A program made the translations under genes and the position numbers. A DNA stretch of 64,000 bases from Bos javanicus. Lineage: Eukaryota; Chordata; Mammalia; Artiodactyla; Bovidae. Positions 12,224 to 22,070 of this stretch are shown here, in pieces (within the stretch, counting starts at the first letter, position 1; each line of letters begins with the position of its first letter). A model generated the notes under the pieces. It ran no database searches. It was not told the origin of the DNA and saw nothing but the letters and a program-made list of their open reading frames with translations. The DNA lies in NCBI RefSeq assembly GCF_032452875.1, contig NW_026893843.1, forward strand, positions 1-64,000, in the 5' to 3' direction.

Positions 12224-13498
12224 GTCAGTTTAGTTCAGTCGCTCAGTCGTATCCGACTCTTTGTGACCCCATGAACCGCAGCATGCCAGGCCTCCCTATC
12301 CATCAACAGCTCCCGGAGTTTACCCAAACCCATGTCCATTGAGTCAGTTATGCCATCCAACCATCTCATCCTGTCGTCCCCCTCTCCTCCTGCCCTCAAT
12401 TTTTCCCAGCATCAGGGTCTTTTCCAATGAATCAGCTCTTCCCATCAGTGGCCAAAGAATTGGAGTTTCAGCTTCAACATCAGTCCTTCCAGTGAACATT
12501 CAGGACTGATCTCCTTTAGGATGGACTGGTTGGATCTCCATGCTGTCCAAGGGGCTCTCAAGAGTCTTCTCCAACACCACAGTTCAAAAGCTTCAGTTCT
12601 TTGGTGCCCAGCTTTCTTTATAGTCCAACTCTCACATCCATACAAGACTACTGGAAAATCCATAGCTTTGACTAGACCGACCTTTGTTGACAAAGTAATG
12701 TCTCAGCTTTTTAATATGCTGTCTAGGTTGGTCATAACTTTTCTTCCAAAGAGCAAGCATCTTTTAATTTCATGGCTCCAGTCACAATTTTTCAGTGATT
12801 TTGGAGACCAGTAAAAGAAAGTCTGACACTCTTTTCATTGTTTCCCCATCTGTTGGCCATGAAGTGATGGGATCAGATGCCATGATTTTCGTTTTCTGAA
12901 TGTTAAGATTTAAGCCAACTTTTTCACTTTCCTCTCTCACTTTCATTAAGAGGTTCTTTAGTTCTTCTTCACTTTCTGCCATAAGGGTGGTATCATCTGC
13001 ATATCTGAGGTTATTGATATTTCTCCTGGCAATCTTGAGTCCAGCTTGTGCTTCATCCAGTCCAGAATTTCTCATGATGTACTCTGCATATAAGTCAAAT
13101 AAGCAGGGTGACAATACACAGCCATGACATACTCCTTTTCCTATTTGGAACCAGTCTGTTGTTCCATGTCCAGTTCTGTTTCTTCCTCACCTGCATACAG
13201 GTTTCTCAAAAGGCAGGTCAGGTGGTCTAGTATTCCCATCTCTTACAGAAGTTTCCAGAGTTTGTGGTGATCCATACAATCAAAGCCTTTGGAACAGTCA
13301 ATAAATCAGAAATACATGTATTTCTGGAAATCTCTTGCTTTTTTGACAATCCAGCAGATGTTGGCAACTTGATCTCTGGTTCCTCTGCCTTTTCTAAAAC
13401 AAGCTTGAACATCTGGAAGTTCAGAGGCTTCTTGTTGAAGCCTGGCTTGGAGAATTTTGAGCATTACCTTACTAGCATGTGAGATGAGTGCAATCATG
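12224..13498 (-). repeat. BovB LINE, antisense, 5'-truncated
   Basis: Minus-strand BovB with its 3' tail at the left. The 110-codon minus frame at 12782-13114 carries an intact YADDTTLMAESEEEL motif C, and 13306-13497 carries part of the finger region. It lacks the 5' half and has several frame breaks. Its left 3' end is inverted relative to the 9329-11489 copy, giving two opposed BovB copies about 0.7 kb apart. Confidence 0.93.
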
Positions 13499-13885
13499 AA
13501 ATGTTTGTCCTACTAAGACAAGTGTGAAATAAAAATCATAGTTAGGGCTAGATAAGAAAAATGTAAAGAAATTTTAAAGGAATTTATTTTTTTAATTGTA
13601 TAAAATTAATTTAATAAATAACAAAAATGACTTTAATAAATATTTCATTGACTTAGAATACATTATATCCATTCACTAGGAAGTTTAGAATATATATATA
13701 TATATTTTTTTTTTCTTTTCAGGGGGAAAAAAACCTTATTTGTACCTTGTGATATGTTCTGTTAATTTGGCTTGGTGTTCATCTTTGAACATCTTTGAAG
13801 CATGTCTTGCTTTCTTTGTCTATATATTTTTCCTTTGTTCTATTTTCCAGACTTTAATTTAATAAAATTTATTCATTTTTTCCTT
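13499..13885 (+). repeat. Duplicon block S, copy 0 (partial)
   Basis: It begins inside block S (tgtgaaataaaaatcata) and aligns with 23950-24420, 26190-26353 and 33807-33860. Shared landmarks are tgaaataaaaatca, ttaattgtataaa, and gaatacattatatccattca (S0 and S1b). It marks the left end of the OR8H duplicon array. Contains a short AT run near 13690-13705. No gene. Confidence 0.7.
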
Positions 13886-14582
13886 AAAAAACTGGAAATA
13901 GAACTGTCATATGACCCAGCAATCCCCTACTGGCATACACACTGAGGAAACCAGAAGTGAAAGAGACACATGTACCCCAATGTTCATCGCAGCACTGTTT
14001 ATAATAGCCAGGACATGGAAGCAACCTAGATGTCCATCAGCAGATGAATGGATAAGAAAGCTGTGGTACATATACACAATGGAGTATTACTCAGCCATTA
14101 AAAAGAATACATTTGAATCAGTTCTAATGAGGTGGATGAAACTGGAGCCTATTATACAGAGTGAAGTAAGCCAGAAAGAAAAACACCAATACAGTATACT
14201 AACGCATATATATGAAATGTAGAAAGATGGTAATGATAACCCTGTATGTGAGACAGCAAAAGAGACACAAATATATAGAACAGTCTTCTGGACTCTGTGG
14301 GAGAGGGAGAAGGTGGGATGATTTTGGAGAATGGCACTGAAATATGTATAATATCATATGTGAAACGAATCGCCAGTCCAGGTTTGATGCATGATACAGG
14401 ATGCTCGGGGCTGGTGCACTGGGATGACCCAGAGGGATGGTATGGGGAAGGAAGTGGGAAGGAGGTTCAGGATGGGGGACACATGTATACCCGTGGTGGA
14501 TTCATGTTGATGTATGGCAAAACCAATACAATATTGTAAAGTAATTAGCTTCCAATTAAAATAAATAAATTTATATTAAAAA
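13886..14582 (+). repeat. L1 LINE 3' end with A-rich tail
   Basis: Ruminant L1: the end of ORF2 (the frame at 13911-14222 includes the L1 hallmark DEWIRKLWYIYTMEYYSAIKK region), then the 3' UTR ending in aattaaaataaataaattt and a short A tail. 5'-truncated, so no functional product. Confidence 0.93.
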
Positions 14583-14631
14583 AGTCCCATGATCTCTTTT
14601 CCTTCATCTCATGTAACTAATATTTTGTTGT

Positions 14632-14914
14632 TCCTCAGTCACACAGTCATGCTCAACTCTTTGTGACACCATGGACTGCAGCATGCCAGGCTTTTCTGTC
14701 CTCCATTAACTTCTGGAGTTTGCTCAAACTCATGTCCATTGAGTCCGTGATGCCATCCAACCATCTCATCCTCTGTCGTCCCCTTCTCCTCCTGCCTTCA
14801 CTCTTACCCAGCATCAGAGTCTTTTCCAGTGTGTCAGCTCTTCCTATTTGGTGGCCAAAGTAATAGAGCTTCAGCTGCAACACTTCAACATCTGTCCTTC
14901 CAACAAATCACTTG
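14632..14914 (-). repeat. BovB LINE 3' fragment, antisense
   Basis: Contains the BovB C-terminal block (minus-strand TLMLGKSEGRRRRGRQRMRW) and the 3' tail at the left. No full domain. Confidence 0.9.
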
Positions 14915-15179
14915 ATGGTCATTTGAGTTGTTTCTGTCCTTTGGCTTTCATTCATAGTGCTCATGAACATTTTCATGCGTGCATTTAAGTGAATGTATGC
15001 TTTCAGTTAACTTTAGTTACTGAAGATTAGACCAAAACCAGATGGCTTTGTAATGAAATGTACCAAATATTATTTTTTTAAAAAATCAATCATTCAACAG
15101 TGCAGAAGAGGACAGCATTCTGGAGGTTAATGATCAGCAACATAAAAGAAACTTAGTTTGCAGGATTGGTGTCATTTAT

Positions 15180-15369
15180 TCACTAAATCATGTCAGACTC
15201 TTTTTGGTCACATGTACTGTAGCCCACCAGGTTCCTCTGTCCATGGGCTTTTCCAGGCAAGAATGCTAGCCTGGGCCTTCTCCAGGGGATCTTACTGACT
15301 AGGGCCCATATCTGTTGCTCCTGCATTGGCAGCAGTATTCTTTAGCACTGATTCACCAAGGAAGCCCAG
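15180..15369 (-). repeat. Bov-tA SINE, antisense
   Basis: Diverged antisense copy ending in a degenerate 'ttcaccaaggaagccc'. Inserted in block E copy 1 only. Confidence 0.82.
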
Positions 15370-15817
15370 TTTCTAGAATTATGTTCTGAAAAAGACTCAT
15401 CTGCATACCCTAGTCAGCTAAAATCTGGTAGTTTATAACCAAGGATACTTTTTTCTTTGCTGAGCCAGTCTTTCTGAATTCCATTTTTACATCAAGCTAG
15501 CCTGTACCCTGACTATTACAGATTCTCTTCCTAGAACAATATCATCTTTGGGCAAACTGTTCTTTGCTTAATGGAATTTTCCTTCTGTGAATAGGACTGG
15601 ACCTGGATGTTTGAAAAGACTTAGCTAGTATTGTCCAAATCATGTTGGCTGGTATTAGCATGTTTTAGAGAATGTCTGCCAGCCGTATAAGCCTTTCAAC
15701 AGCCCCTGGTATTTTATATAATACTTTCTTTAATATAGTAGTGAATTTTATTTTCTCAGTTCTGGTAATCATAGTACAATTTTGTTGAAAATGCCCAATC
15801 AGTGGTGATGAGAAAAG

Positions 15818-15930
15818 TTAACAGTGGAGTCAGACTATCAGTGTTCAAACGTGAGCTTGTTCTTTCACTAGTGAGTGATCATGGGCCAGTTGTTTACTGT
15901 GTTCTTTAGTTTCATCCTCTATAAATTGCA
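15818..15930 (+). repeat. MIR-like ancient SINE fragment
   Basis: Resembles the MIR core: gtggagtcagactatcagtg, ttcaaacgtgagctt, and a tail like tttcatcctctataaattg. The paralogous copy is at about 27640-27765 in duplicon 2. Confidence 0.6.
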
Positions 15931-16404
15931 ACCTTCAGATACATTCATTGAGGTTTAGATCTAGGTGCTGGGGAGATGATGTTGAACAAACTAAACAAGA
16001 ATCCTCATTCATTAAACTTACATGATAGTGTGTGAGGTGCGGCAGACAAGAAGCAAAATACACTAGTAAAATATTATAAAAGGTGAAATGTAGATAACTG
16101 CTATGGAAAATAAATGAAACACGCAAGGTGGAAGGGAATAGGTACACTTTTGAATGTTTTTATTAAGAATAAAATAGGAAGGAAAGCATGCATTTCTCTG
16201 CAAATAGGAAATTTCTGAATGAAAGGGAAAATGGAAAAATTCCAAGAACTATCAGTATTAGTGTGGACAGAACAGTTAGGGTGTCAGTCGTCAAATCAAA
16301 GTGAGTATGATTGATAGAATAATAAAGAATGAGTTAATGGAGGTAAGGAGTGGGGACAGGTCACTGTGGAGCAGTGGGCTATTATGAAGATTATAACACA
16401 AAAA

Positions 16405-16547
16405 TAACAACCGCATGACAAAAAACCCCACTCCTAGGCATACACTTAGAAAAAACTATAATTCAAAAAGTGCGTACACCCAAATGTTCATTGCAACACT
16501 ATTTACAGAGGCCAGAACATAGAAGCAAGCTATATGTCCATTAACAG
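16405..16547 (+). repeat. L1 LINE fragment
   Basis: Fragment of the L1 ORF2 end (plus-strand words aaccccactcctaggcatac, caaatgttcattgcaacact, atgtccattaacag). Diverged and short. Confidence 0.75.
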
Positions 16548-16986
16548 AGTGAAACTTTTAATTCAAGAATTTATCTTTAATAATCATAACAAACATAGGA
16601 ATTAGGAGAAATGCAATGCTATTGTAAAATGCACAGAATTTCAACAACAACAACAAAAAAAGCAGTTTTCTGAAGCTTTTGACACATCACACACATTTAT
16701 GTGTTTTAAATGTTTTCAGATAGCTACTGAAGAAATATCACTGCATGCAGATTTTTAACTTGATGAATTTGCACACATTTCATGTCCAAAGCATTGCAAA
16801 ATGAGTCTGGATTTTTCCCATTTGCCAAAAACACATTCACTCTGGATTTCAATGACAGAAGAATAACTAATGGTAAACTTGTAAGAGTACAAAGAAAGCT
16901 GCTGAAAACTTCATAGGAAATGAGAGAAATATGACATATATAATGTAATACCATGCACATACATAACTATCAATCTAGAGCATATG

Positions 16987-17212
16987 TCGTCGTTGTTAGT
17001 CCCTAAATGGTGTCCAACTCGTTGTGACTGCATGGACTCTAGCCCACTGGGTTCTTCTGTCCATGGGCATTTTCATGGAGTGCGTTTTCATGGCATGTCC
17101 ATGGAGTGAGTTTGATTTCCTTCTCCAGGGAATCTTCTGGGACCAGGGCTCAAACTGGTAACTCCTGTATTGACAGGTGGATTCTTTTCCACGGGGCCAC
17201 CAGGGAAGCCCC
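16987..17212 (-). repeat. Bov-tA SINE, antisense
   Basis: BovA body then tRNA-derived head ending in 'ccaccagggaagcccc'. Confidence 0.87.
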
Positions 17213-17228
17213 TAGAAGAATATATTAT

Positions 17229-17440
17229 TGCTGCTGTTCAGTTGCTCTGTTGTGTCTGACTCTGTGTGACCACATGGACTATTGCCCATCAGCCTCCTCT
17301 GTCTGTGGGGATTGCCAGGCAAGAATACTGGAGTGGGTTGCCATTTCCTTCTCTGGAGGTTCGTCCTAAATCAGGGATTGAGCCTGTATCTCCTTCATTG
17401 GCAGGCCAATTTTTTTACCACTAAGCCAACAGGAATGCCC
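17229..17440 (-). repeat. Bov-tA SINE, antisense
   Basis: Second antisense copy, 17 bases after the previous one and in the same orientation. It ends in the degenerate 'ccaacaggaatgccc'. Confidence 0.87.
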
Positions 17441-17629
17441 AGAAGAATATATATAAAAAACTTCTTTTTTTTTCTTCCAATTTTATATTTTACAAGTTTC
17501 TTGAAGAAATATTGAAGCGTTGAGCATTTACTTAGTTGTTCATGTATTTGTCTTTTAAATAAACTAAAGGTAATTTTTTTTTTGTTTCCTAGTACTTTAT
17601 TATATTTTTCTCTAATGGCTTTTTGCTTT

Positions 17630-17731
17630 AATTTTTTTTTCTAATTTTATTTTATTTTTAAACTTTACATAATTGTATTAGTTTTGCCAAATATCAAAAT
17701 GAATCCGCCACAGGTATACATGTGTTCCCAT
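17630..17731 (-). repeat. L1 LINE 3' end, antisense
   Basis: Poly-T then the L1 3' end (gtattagttttgccaaatat, aatgaatccgccacagg). The 5' part is missing. Confidence 0.85.
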
Positions 17732-18259
17732 AAATTAGAATAATATTCTTTAAGAAAAAAATAAAACATTATAAGTTAAAAATAAGCAAGGATGTGAACA
17801 TTCTAATGATAATAGCATTTCTTTGTAAGGCCTTAAATGCTCTACATCAATTGTGTGGTATAATACCTACAATAACACTATAGATCTGGAATTATTACTT
17901 ACTTGGTGAGGTTGAGGAAATGAGTCCAAAAGTTTCAGTGATTTTTTCACATGTTACAGAGCTACAAGGGTTGCAATCAAGAACGGAAATCCTGTAATGG
18001 ACAGTTCCAAAGCAAGTGCTACTAATCACTCTGCTATATTGCTTCTCCACAAAGTACATGAAATAATTTCTAAAAGTGTTATTACTGTTCCTAAAATGGA
18101 CCTTTTTTCATAATAAAATTCTCTAAATTTGTATGATACTGTTTAAAAGGTAATAACCATAAGTCATAATTCTGCAAATCAGTTGTCCTTAAAAGAACAC
18201 CATGAATTTAGCATGTTTCAACATTTCAAATTATTTTCTTAAGGCATATTCCAGGAAAA

Positions 18260-18466
18260 GGACTTCCCATGGCTCAAGGTTAAAATTTGTTGCCAATGCA
18301 AGAGATGTAGAGGATGCATGGTTCAATCCTTGGGTTGGGAAGATCCCTTGGAGCAGGAAATGACAACCCATTTCCATATTCTTGCCTGGAATATTCTGTG
18401 GACAGAGGAGCCTGGTGTGCTATGGTCCCTGGGGTCACAAAGAGTCAAACACGACTGAGCATGACC
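18260..18466 (+). repeat. Bov-tA SINE
   Basis: Diverged plus-strand copy: gacttcccatggctcaagg head, ttcaatccttgggttggg box, and gtggacagaggagcctgg body. Confidence 0.87.
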
Positions 18467-18636
18467 AAAGTGCCAGGAAATGCCCAAGATCATATTAGAT
18501 CAAGCAAATAATCATTCAAAAAGAAAGCAAATAAATAAATAATTCAGTTTGTTTCTGGAAAGAGAAAAAAGGGGAATAAAATACAGATAAGGAAAAAAAA
18601 AATAAACTGGTGAGTATGAACACTTACCTTCAATGC

Positions 18637-18664
18637 TATTTTAATTGTTCAGAACACTTTACCT
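18637..18664 (-). pseudogene. Stranded former C-terminal tail of the OR8H copy 1 gene
   Basis: On the minus strand this piece aligns with the last codons and stop of the paralogs at 30525 and 42493 (…CAATTAAAATAG against CAATTAAAATAA). Two Bov-tA units separate it from the rest of the reading frame. It therefore marks where the original stop codon lay before the SINE insertion. Confidence 0.7.
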
Positions 18665-18970
18665 GGGCTTCCCTCATAGCTCAGTTGGTAAAGAATCAGG
18701 CTGCAATGCAGAAGACCCTGGTTTGATTCTGGGGTCTTGAAGATCCCCTGGAGAAGGGACAGGTTACCCACTCCAGTATTCTTGGGCTTTCCTTGTGGCT
18801 TAGCTGGTAAAGAATCTGCCTGAAATGCAGGAGACCCAAATTCAATCTCTGGATTAGGAAGATTCCCTGGAGATGGGAAAGGCTCCCCACTTCAGGCCTG
18901 GAGAATTCCATGGACTGTAGAGTGCATGGGGTCACAAAGAATTGGACACGATGGAGCGACTTTCATTTCA
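18665..18970 (+). repeat. Two tandem Bov-tA SINEs that end inside the OR8H gene
   Basis: First unit 18665-18783, 3'-truncated after cactccagtattcttg. Second unit 18784-18970, complete, ending in the normal 3' end gagcgactttcatttca. This 3' end, read on the minus strand, supplies the last two codons and the TGA stop of the neighbouring OR gene. Confidence 0.88.
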
Positions 18971-19892
18971 TCTTCTGCATGACTCTACTGAGAGCATTTT
19001 TTACTTCCTTGTTTCGAAGACTGTATATGAGTGGATTCAGCATGGGGATGACAATAGTATAAAAAACAGAAGCTATCTGATCCTTTCCCAAGGAGTAGGA
19101 TTTACTTGGTTTTAAGTAAGTAAAAATCATAGTGCCATAAAAGACGGTGACCCCCAGAAGATGTGATGCACAGGTAGAGAAAACTTTTTGCTTACTAGAA
19201 GTGGAAGTAATTTTGAGGATAGTAGACAGGATGGAGACATAGGACACTGCTATTGTAAGAAGAGACAGCACTAGGCTAGAGCCAGCAAAAGTGGATATGA
19301 TGATTTCTATGTCATGTGTGTCAGTGCAGGACAAGGCTAAAATTGGAGATAGATCACAGAAAAAGTGAAAGATTATATTGGATTTGCAGAAATGCAATCT
19401 GCTCATGCAAAGTCCATTAACAAAAGAGTCCATAAAGCCAATCAGATAACATCCAAAGACTAGGGACCAGCAGCGTCTGGTGTACATGACAATCGGGTAA
19501 TGCAGAGGGTTGCAGATAGCTGCATAGCGATCATAGGCCATGGAGGAGAGAAGGAAACATTCAGTGGCACCCAAGAATATAAAGCAGCTCATCTGGATGA
19601 AGCAGTTCGGGTACGAAATGTTCTTGGTGGAATTCAGTAAATTGTCTAAGGTTTTAGGGGTGATAACACTTGAGTAACTGAGGTCAAGAAATGACAAGTG
19701 ACTGAGGAAAAAATACATGGGAGTGTGAAGCTGGGAATCCAGGGAGATTATCAGGATCATCCCCACATTCCCCAGCACAGTGATCAGGTATATCAGGAGA
19801 AAGAGGGTGAAGAGGACCAGCCGGATCTCTTCAGAGTCTGTCAGTCCCATGAGGATGAAGTCAGACACCTGTGTGATATTCCTTCTGCCCAT
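18963..19892 (-). CDS. OR8H: Olfactory receptor, OR8H-like, copy 1 (SINE-truncated C terminus)
   Basis: Class II odorant receptor, a seven-helix G-protein-coupled receptor expected in olfactory neuron cilia. The frame is intact and gives 309 residues. I start at the ATG at 19892 (MGRRNITQV, as in human OR8H) because it has a strong context (acaccATGg) and follows a candidate splice acceptor by 19 bases; in-frame sequence upstream has only TTG. Seen: glycosylation site N5-I-T; GN at 41-42; PMYFFL 58-63; Cys97 and Cys179; MAYDRY 118-123; FSTCASH 238-244; PMLNPLIY 283-290. The paralogs end KQLK or similar; here MQKMK is followed by a stop from Bov-tA sequence, costing about 6-8 residues beyond helix 8. 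The first 251 bases differ at only 4 positions from copy 2. Probably functional; subfamily call firm, exact ortholog not. Confidence 0.93.
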   Translation of the reverse strand: MGRRNITQVSDFILMGLTDSEEIRLVLFTLFLLIYLITVLGNVGMILIISLDSQLHTPMYFFLSHLSFLDLSYSSVITPKTLDNLLNSTKNISYPNCFIQMSCFIFLGATECFLLSSMAYDRYAAICNPLHYPIVMYTRRCWSLVFGCYLIGFMDSFVNGLCMSRLHFCKSNIIFHFFCDLSPILALSCTDTHDIEIIISTFAGSSLVLSLLTIAVSYVSILSTILKITSTSSKQKVFSTCASHLLGVTVFYGTMIFTYLKPSKSYSLGKDQIASVFYTIVIPMLNPLIYSLRNKEVKNALSRVMQKMK

Positions 19893-19911
19893 GGTGTTCA
19901 AGTGCTCCTAA

Positions 19912-19930
19912 CTGTTGAGAAACCAAAGTT
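19912..19930 (-). promoter_or_regulatory. Candidate splice acceptor for the OR8H copy 1 coding exon
   Basis: Minus-strand reading gives tggtttctcaacag just before the exon (exon would start at 19911). All three OR8H loci keep this site, as expected for OR genes, whose coding exon usually follows one or more untranslated exons. Confidence 0.5.
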
Positions 19931-20370
19931 GATATTCAGCAGGAATTACTTCAAAAGTTAAAAAAAAAAATACTTTGTGTATGTATGAATGACATCACTT
20001 ATTTATATTAATTTAGTGTTTCCATGAAATGATGATAAGGAGGTGTGTATAGGGTATGCAGAGACAAAAACTTATTTTGATTTCCAAATATAAAAATAGG
20101 TGTGAGTTGACATTTGGATATATTATAACAAAAACTAATTCATTGAAGAATTAGAATAAGCCTGATATGGTCCTAAATGCTCCTGTTATTTAATTAATGC
20201 ATTTCATGAGATTTTTATATCATAATTAGTACTCTTTTAGCCATATTTTTCTGATGAGACAAAGTGCACAGATAATTTAATTAACTCATCCAGATATAGA
20301 ACTACTAAATTTTGAACCTGCAATTCCACCTCCATAGATTGACTTCAGAGAGCATGTCCATAAGGCCATG

Positions 20371-20568
20371 TGTGTGTGTGCTCAGGCATGTCCAACTCTT
20401 TGCAAATCCCATGCACTGTAGCCCTCCAGGCTCTTCTGTCCATGGAATTTCCAGGCAAGAATACTGGAGTGGGTTGCCGTATCCTCCTGCAGTATATCTT
20501 CCCCACTCAGAGATCAAACCTATGTCTCCTGCATAGCAGGCAGGTTCTTTACCACTACACCACACTAT
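20371..20568 (-). repeat. Bov-tA SINE, antisense
   Basis: Body then head ending in 'ttaccactacaccacac'. The two overlapping plus-strand frames here are repeat sequence. Confidence 0.87.
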
Positions 20569-21692
20569 AATACCATACTCCTATTTATAATTAATTTCAA
20601 CAAAACCAAGAGTAAACTGCTAGCTATATGATAAAGAATGATAAAAGAAAAGTTTTAATGTACCATGTTCTGTTCTTTCATTTCAAATACTGTTTAATGT
20701 TAATGACAAGTATCCAAACTTAGTGGACTTTAATAGAGTGTATTAAAATGATAAACCATATGTTAGTACTAATTTCCAAAATATATGATATTTTTCTAAC
20801 TTGACCACTGAAAATCAAATTTCTTCCAAAATTATATTTCTAAAAATGCAAATGACTTGTAGACCCTGATCATATCAACTCTGTACTTCTCCTTCCACAC
20901 ATCCTGACACTTTTTAATAAGTTCTGAAAGATATCTGCATGCATATTCTGCTGATAAATTTCCCGTTTTATTGGATCCTACCTAAAACCTTCCAAATTTG
21001 AGAATGATACTTACTTTCAGCCAAGTTGGTGAAAAAAATACTTTCTTCCAATATTTTCTCTCTAGAAGTATGTCAAACTCCAATTTTTCTCACACATAAC
21101 ACATAAGACCATTTCAGTTGAAAATTTCTATGATGCAATATTTGTTTTCTTTGAGATAAGTTCTTTTTAATTTTAGTGCATTCATTTTGTTTTATTCTGA
21201 GGCAAAAATAAATCAAATGAAGTTTTGTTCAACTCCTGATTATACATAAAATTTGCCAGGAAGTTATGTCTAGAATGAGTATCAGGGATCAACTGTGTGC
21301 ATATATGTAAGTGGGGCACCATATCTCTTGCCTCTCATCCTGATGACTCCAGACTACCTCAAATTCTGGAGACTGATGATAATGCAAACTTTGGTCATCT
21401 CTGTGGACCAATTTCCAAGCAAAATTACTTGGCATGTCTCCAAGGACAAAAGTTCAAGTACTAAACGCTGCTATGCTAAGTTCTAACTAATTTTTTTTTC
21501 CCTTAGAAGCCACACAGTGAAGAGCCTAATGCTGTGGCCTTCCAACGTTATGCTCTAAATCTATGCCTGCTTTGGTAGAGAAACTATTTTTAGAGAAATA
21601 CTTTCTTATTCTGTGACTGAAACTATCAGGAATGGAATGATGCATTTTTCACAATAAAACTTTTATGTTTAAATTGTGCCAATATTATAGGA

Positions 21693-21914
21693 GTGGACTT
21701 CCCAGGTGACACTAGTGGTAAAGAATCTGCTTGCCAATGCAGGAGACATGAGAGACACGGGTTCAATTCCTGGCCTGGGAAGATGCCCTGGAGGAGGAAA
21801 TGACAACCCACTCTAGTATTCTGGCCTATCGATCCCATGGACAGAAGAGCCTGGTGGGCTATAGTCCTTAGTATTGAAAAGAGCTGGACACAAAAGAAGC
21901 GACTTAGCACACAT
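21693..21914 (+). repeat. Bov-tA SINE
   Basis: Plus-strand copy from gacttcccaggtgacac to gaagcgacttagcaca, with a small duplication in the tRNA-derived part (agacatgagagacacgg). Confidence 0.88.
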
Positions 21915-22070
21915 GCAATATAGTAGTAAATATGTACGTTGGGGAAAAAAAAAGTCAATATAATAAAATTCAAAGAACAATATGAAATAATCCAAACTAA
22001 TTTAACATTTTGATTAAAGTTTCCCAATTATCTTTTTCTTCATAAAATGCTTATTTGTAGACCTCTAGAT

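Larger units (their letters stand above)
15090..16330 (+). repeat. Duplicon block E, copy 1
   Basis: It aligns with 27119-28159 (landmarks aacagtgcagaa.aggacaac, gtctgccagc, agcccctggtattttct). A Bov-tA is inserted here and not in copy 2. Within E are an old MIR-like segment (15818-15930) and an old L2-like segment (about 15945-16040), both also present in copy 2, so they predate the duplication. No gene. Confidence 0.75.
16551..18262 (+). repeat. Duplicon block F, copy 1
   Basis: Sequence 3' of the OR8H copy 1 gene. It aligns with 28854-30524 and 39230-42492 (landmarks gcagatttttaacttgatgaa, tcatgtccaaagcattgcaaaatga, ataactatcaatctagag). It contains two Bov-tA copies and an L1 end absent from the others. 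A MIR/L2-like old segment near 17850-18050 is shared by all three. No gene. Confidence 0.8.
19914..22070 (+). repeat. Duplicon block G, copy 1 (5' side of OR8H copy 1)
   Basis: Aligns with 31493-33560 and 43460-45567 (landmarks ttcttccaaaattatatttcta, atatctgcatgcat, ggcatgtctccaaggacaaaa). This side should contain the promoter and untranslated exon. It holds two Bov-tA copies absent from units 2 and 3. A 63-codon plus frame at 21295-21486 has a recognisable counterpart at 44575-44760 but not an intact one in unit 2, so I do not call it a gene. Confidence 0.8.

Noticed and set aside
13911..14222. 103-codon frame as a gene
   Set aside because: L1 ORF2 C-terminal sequence in a truncated L1.
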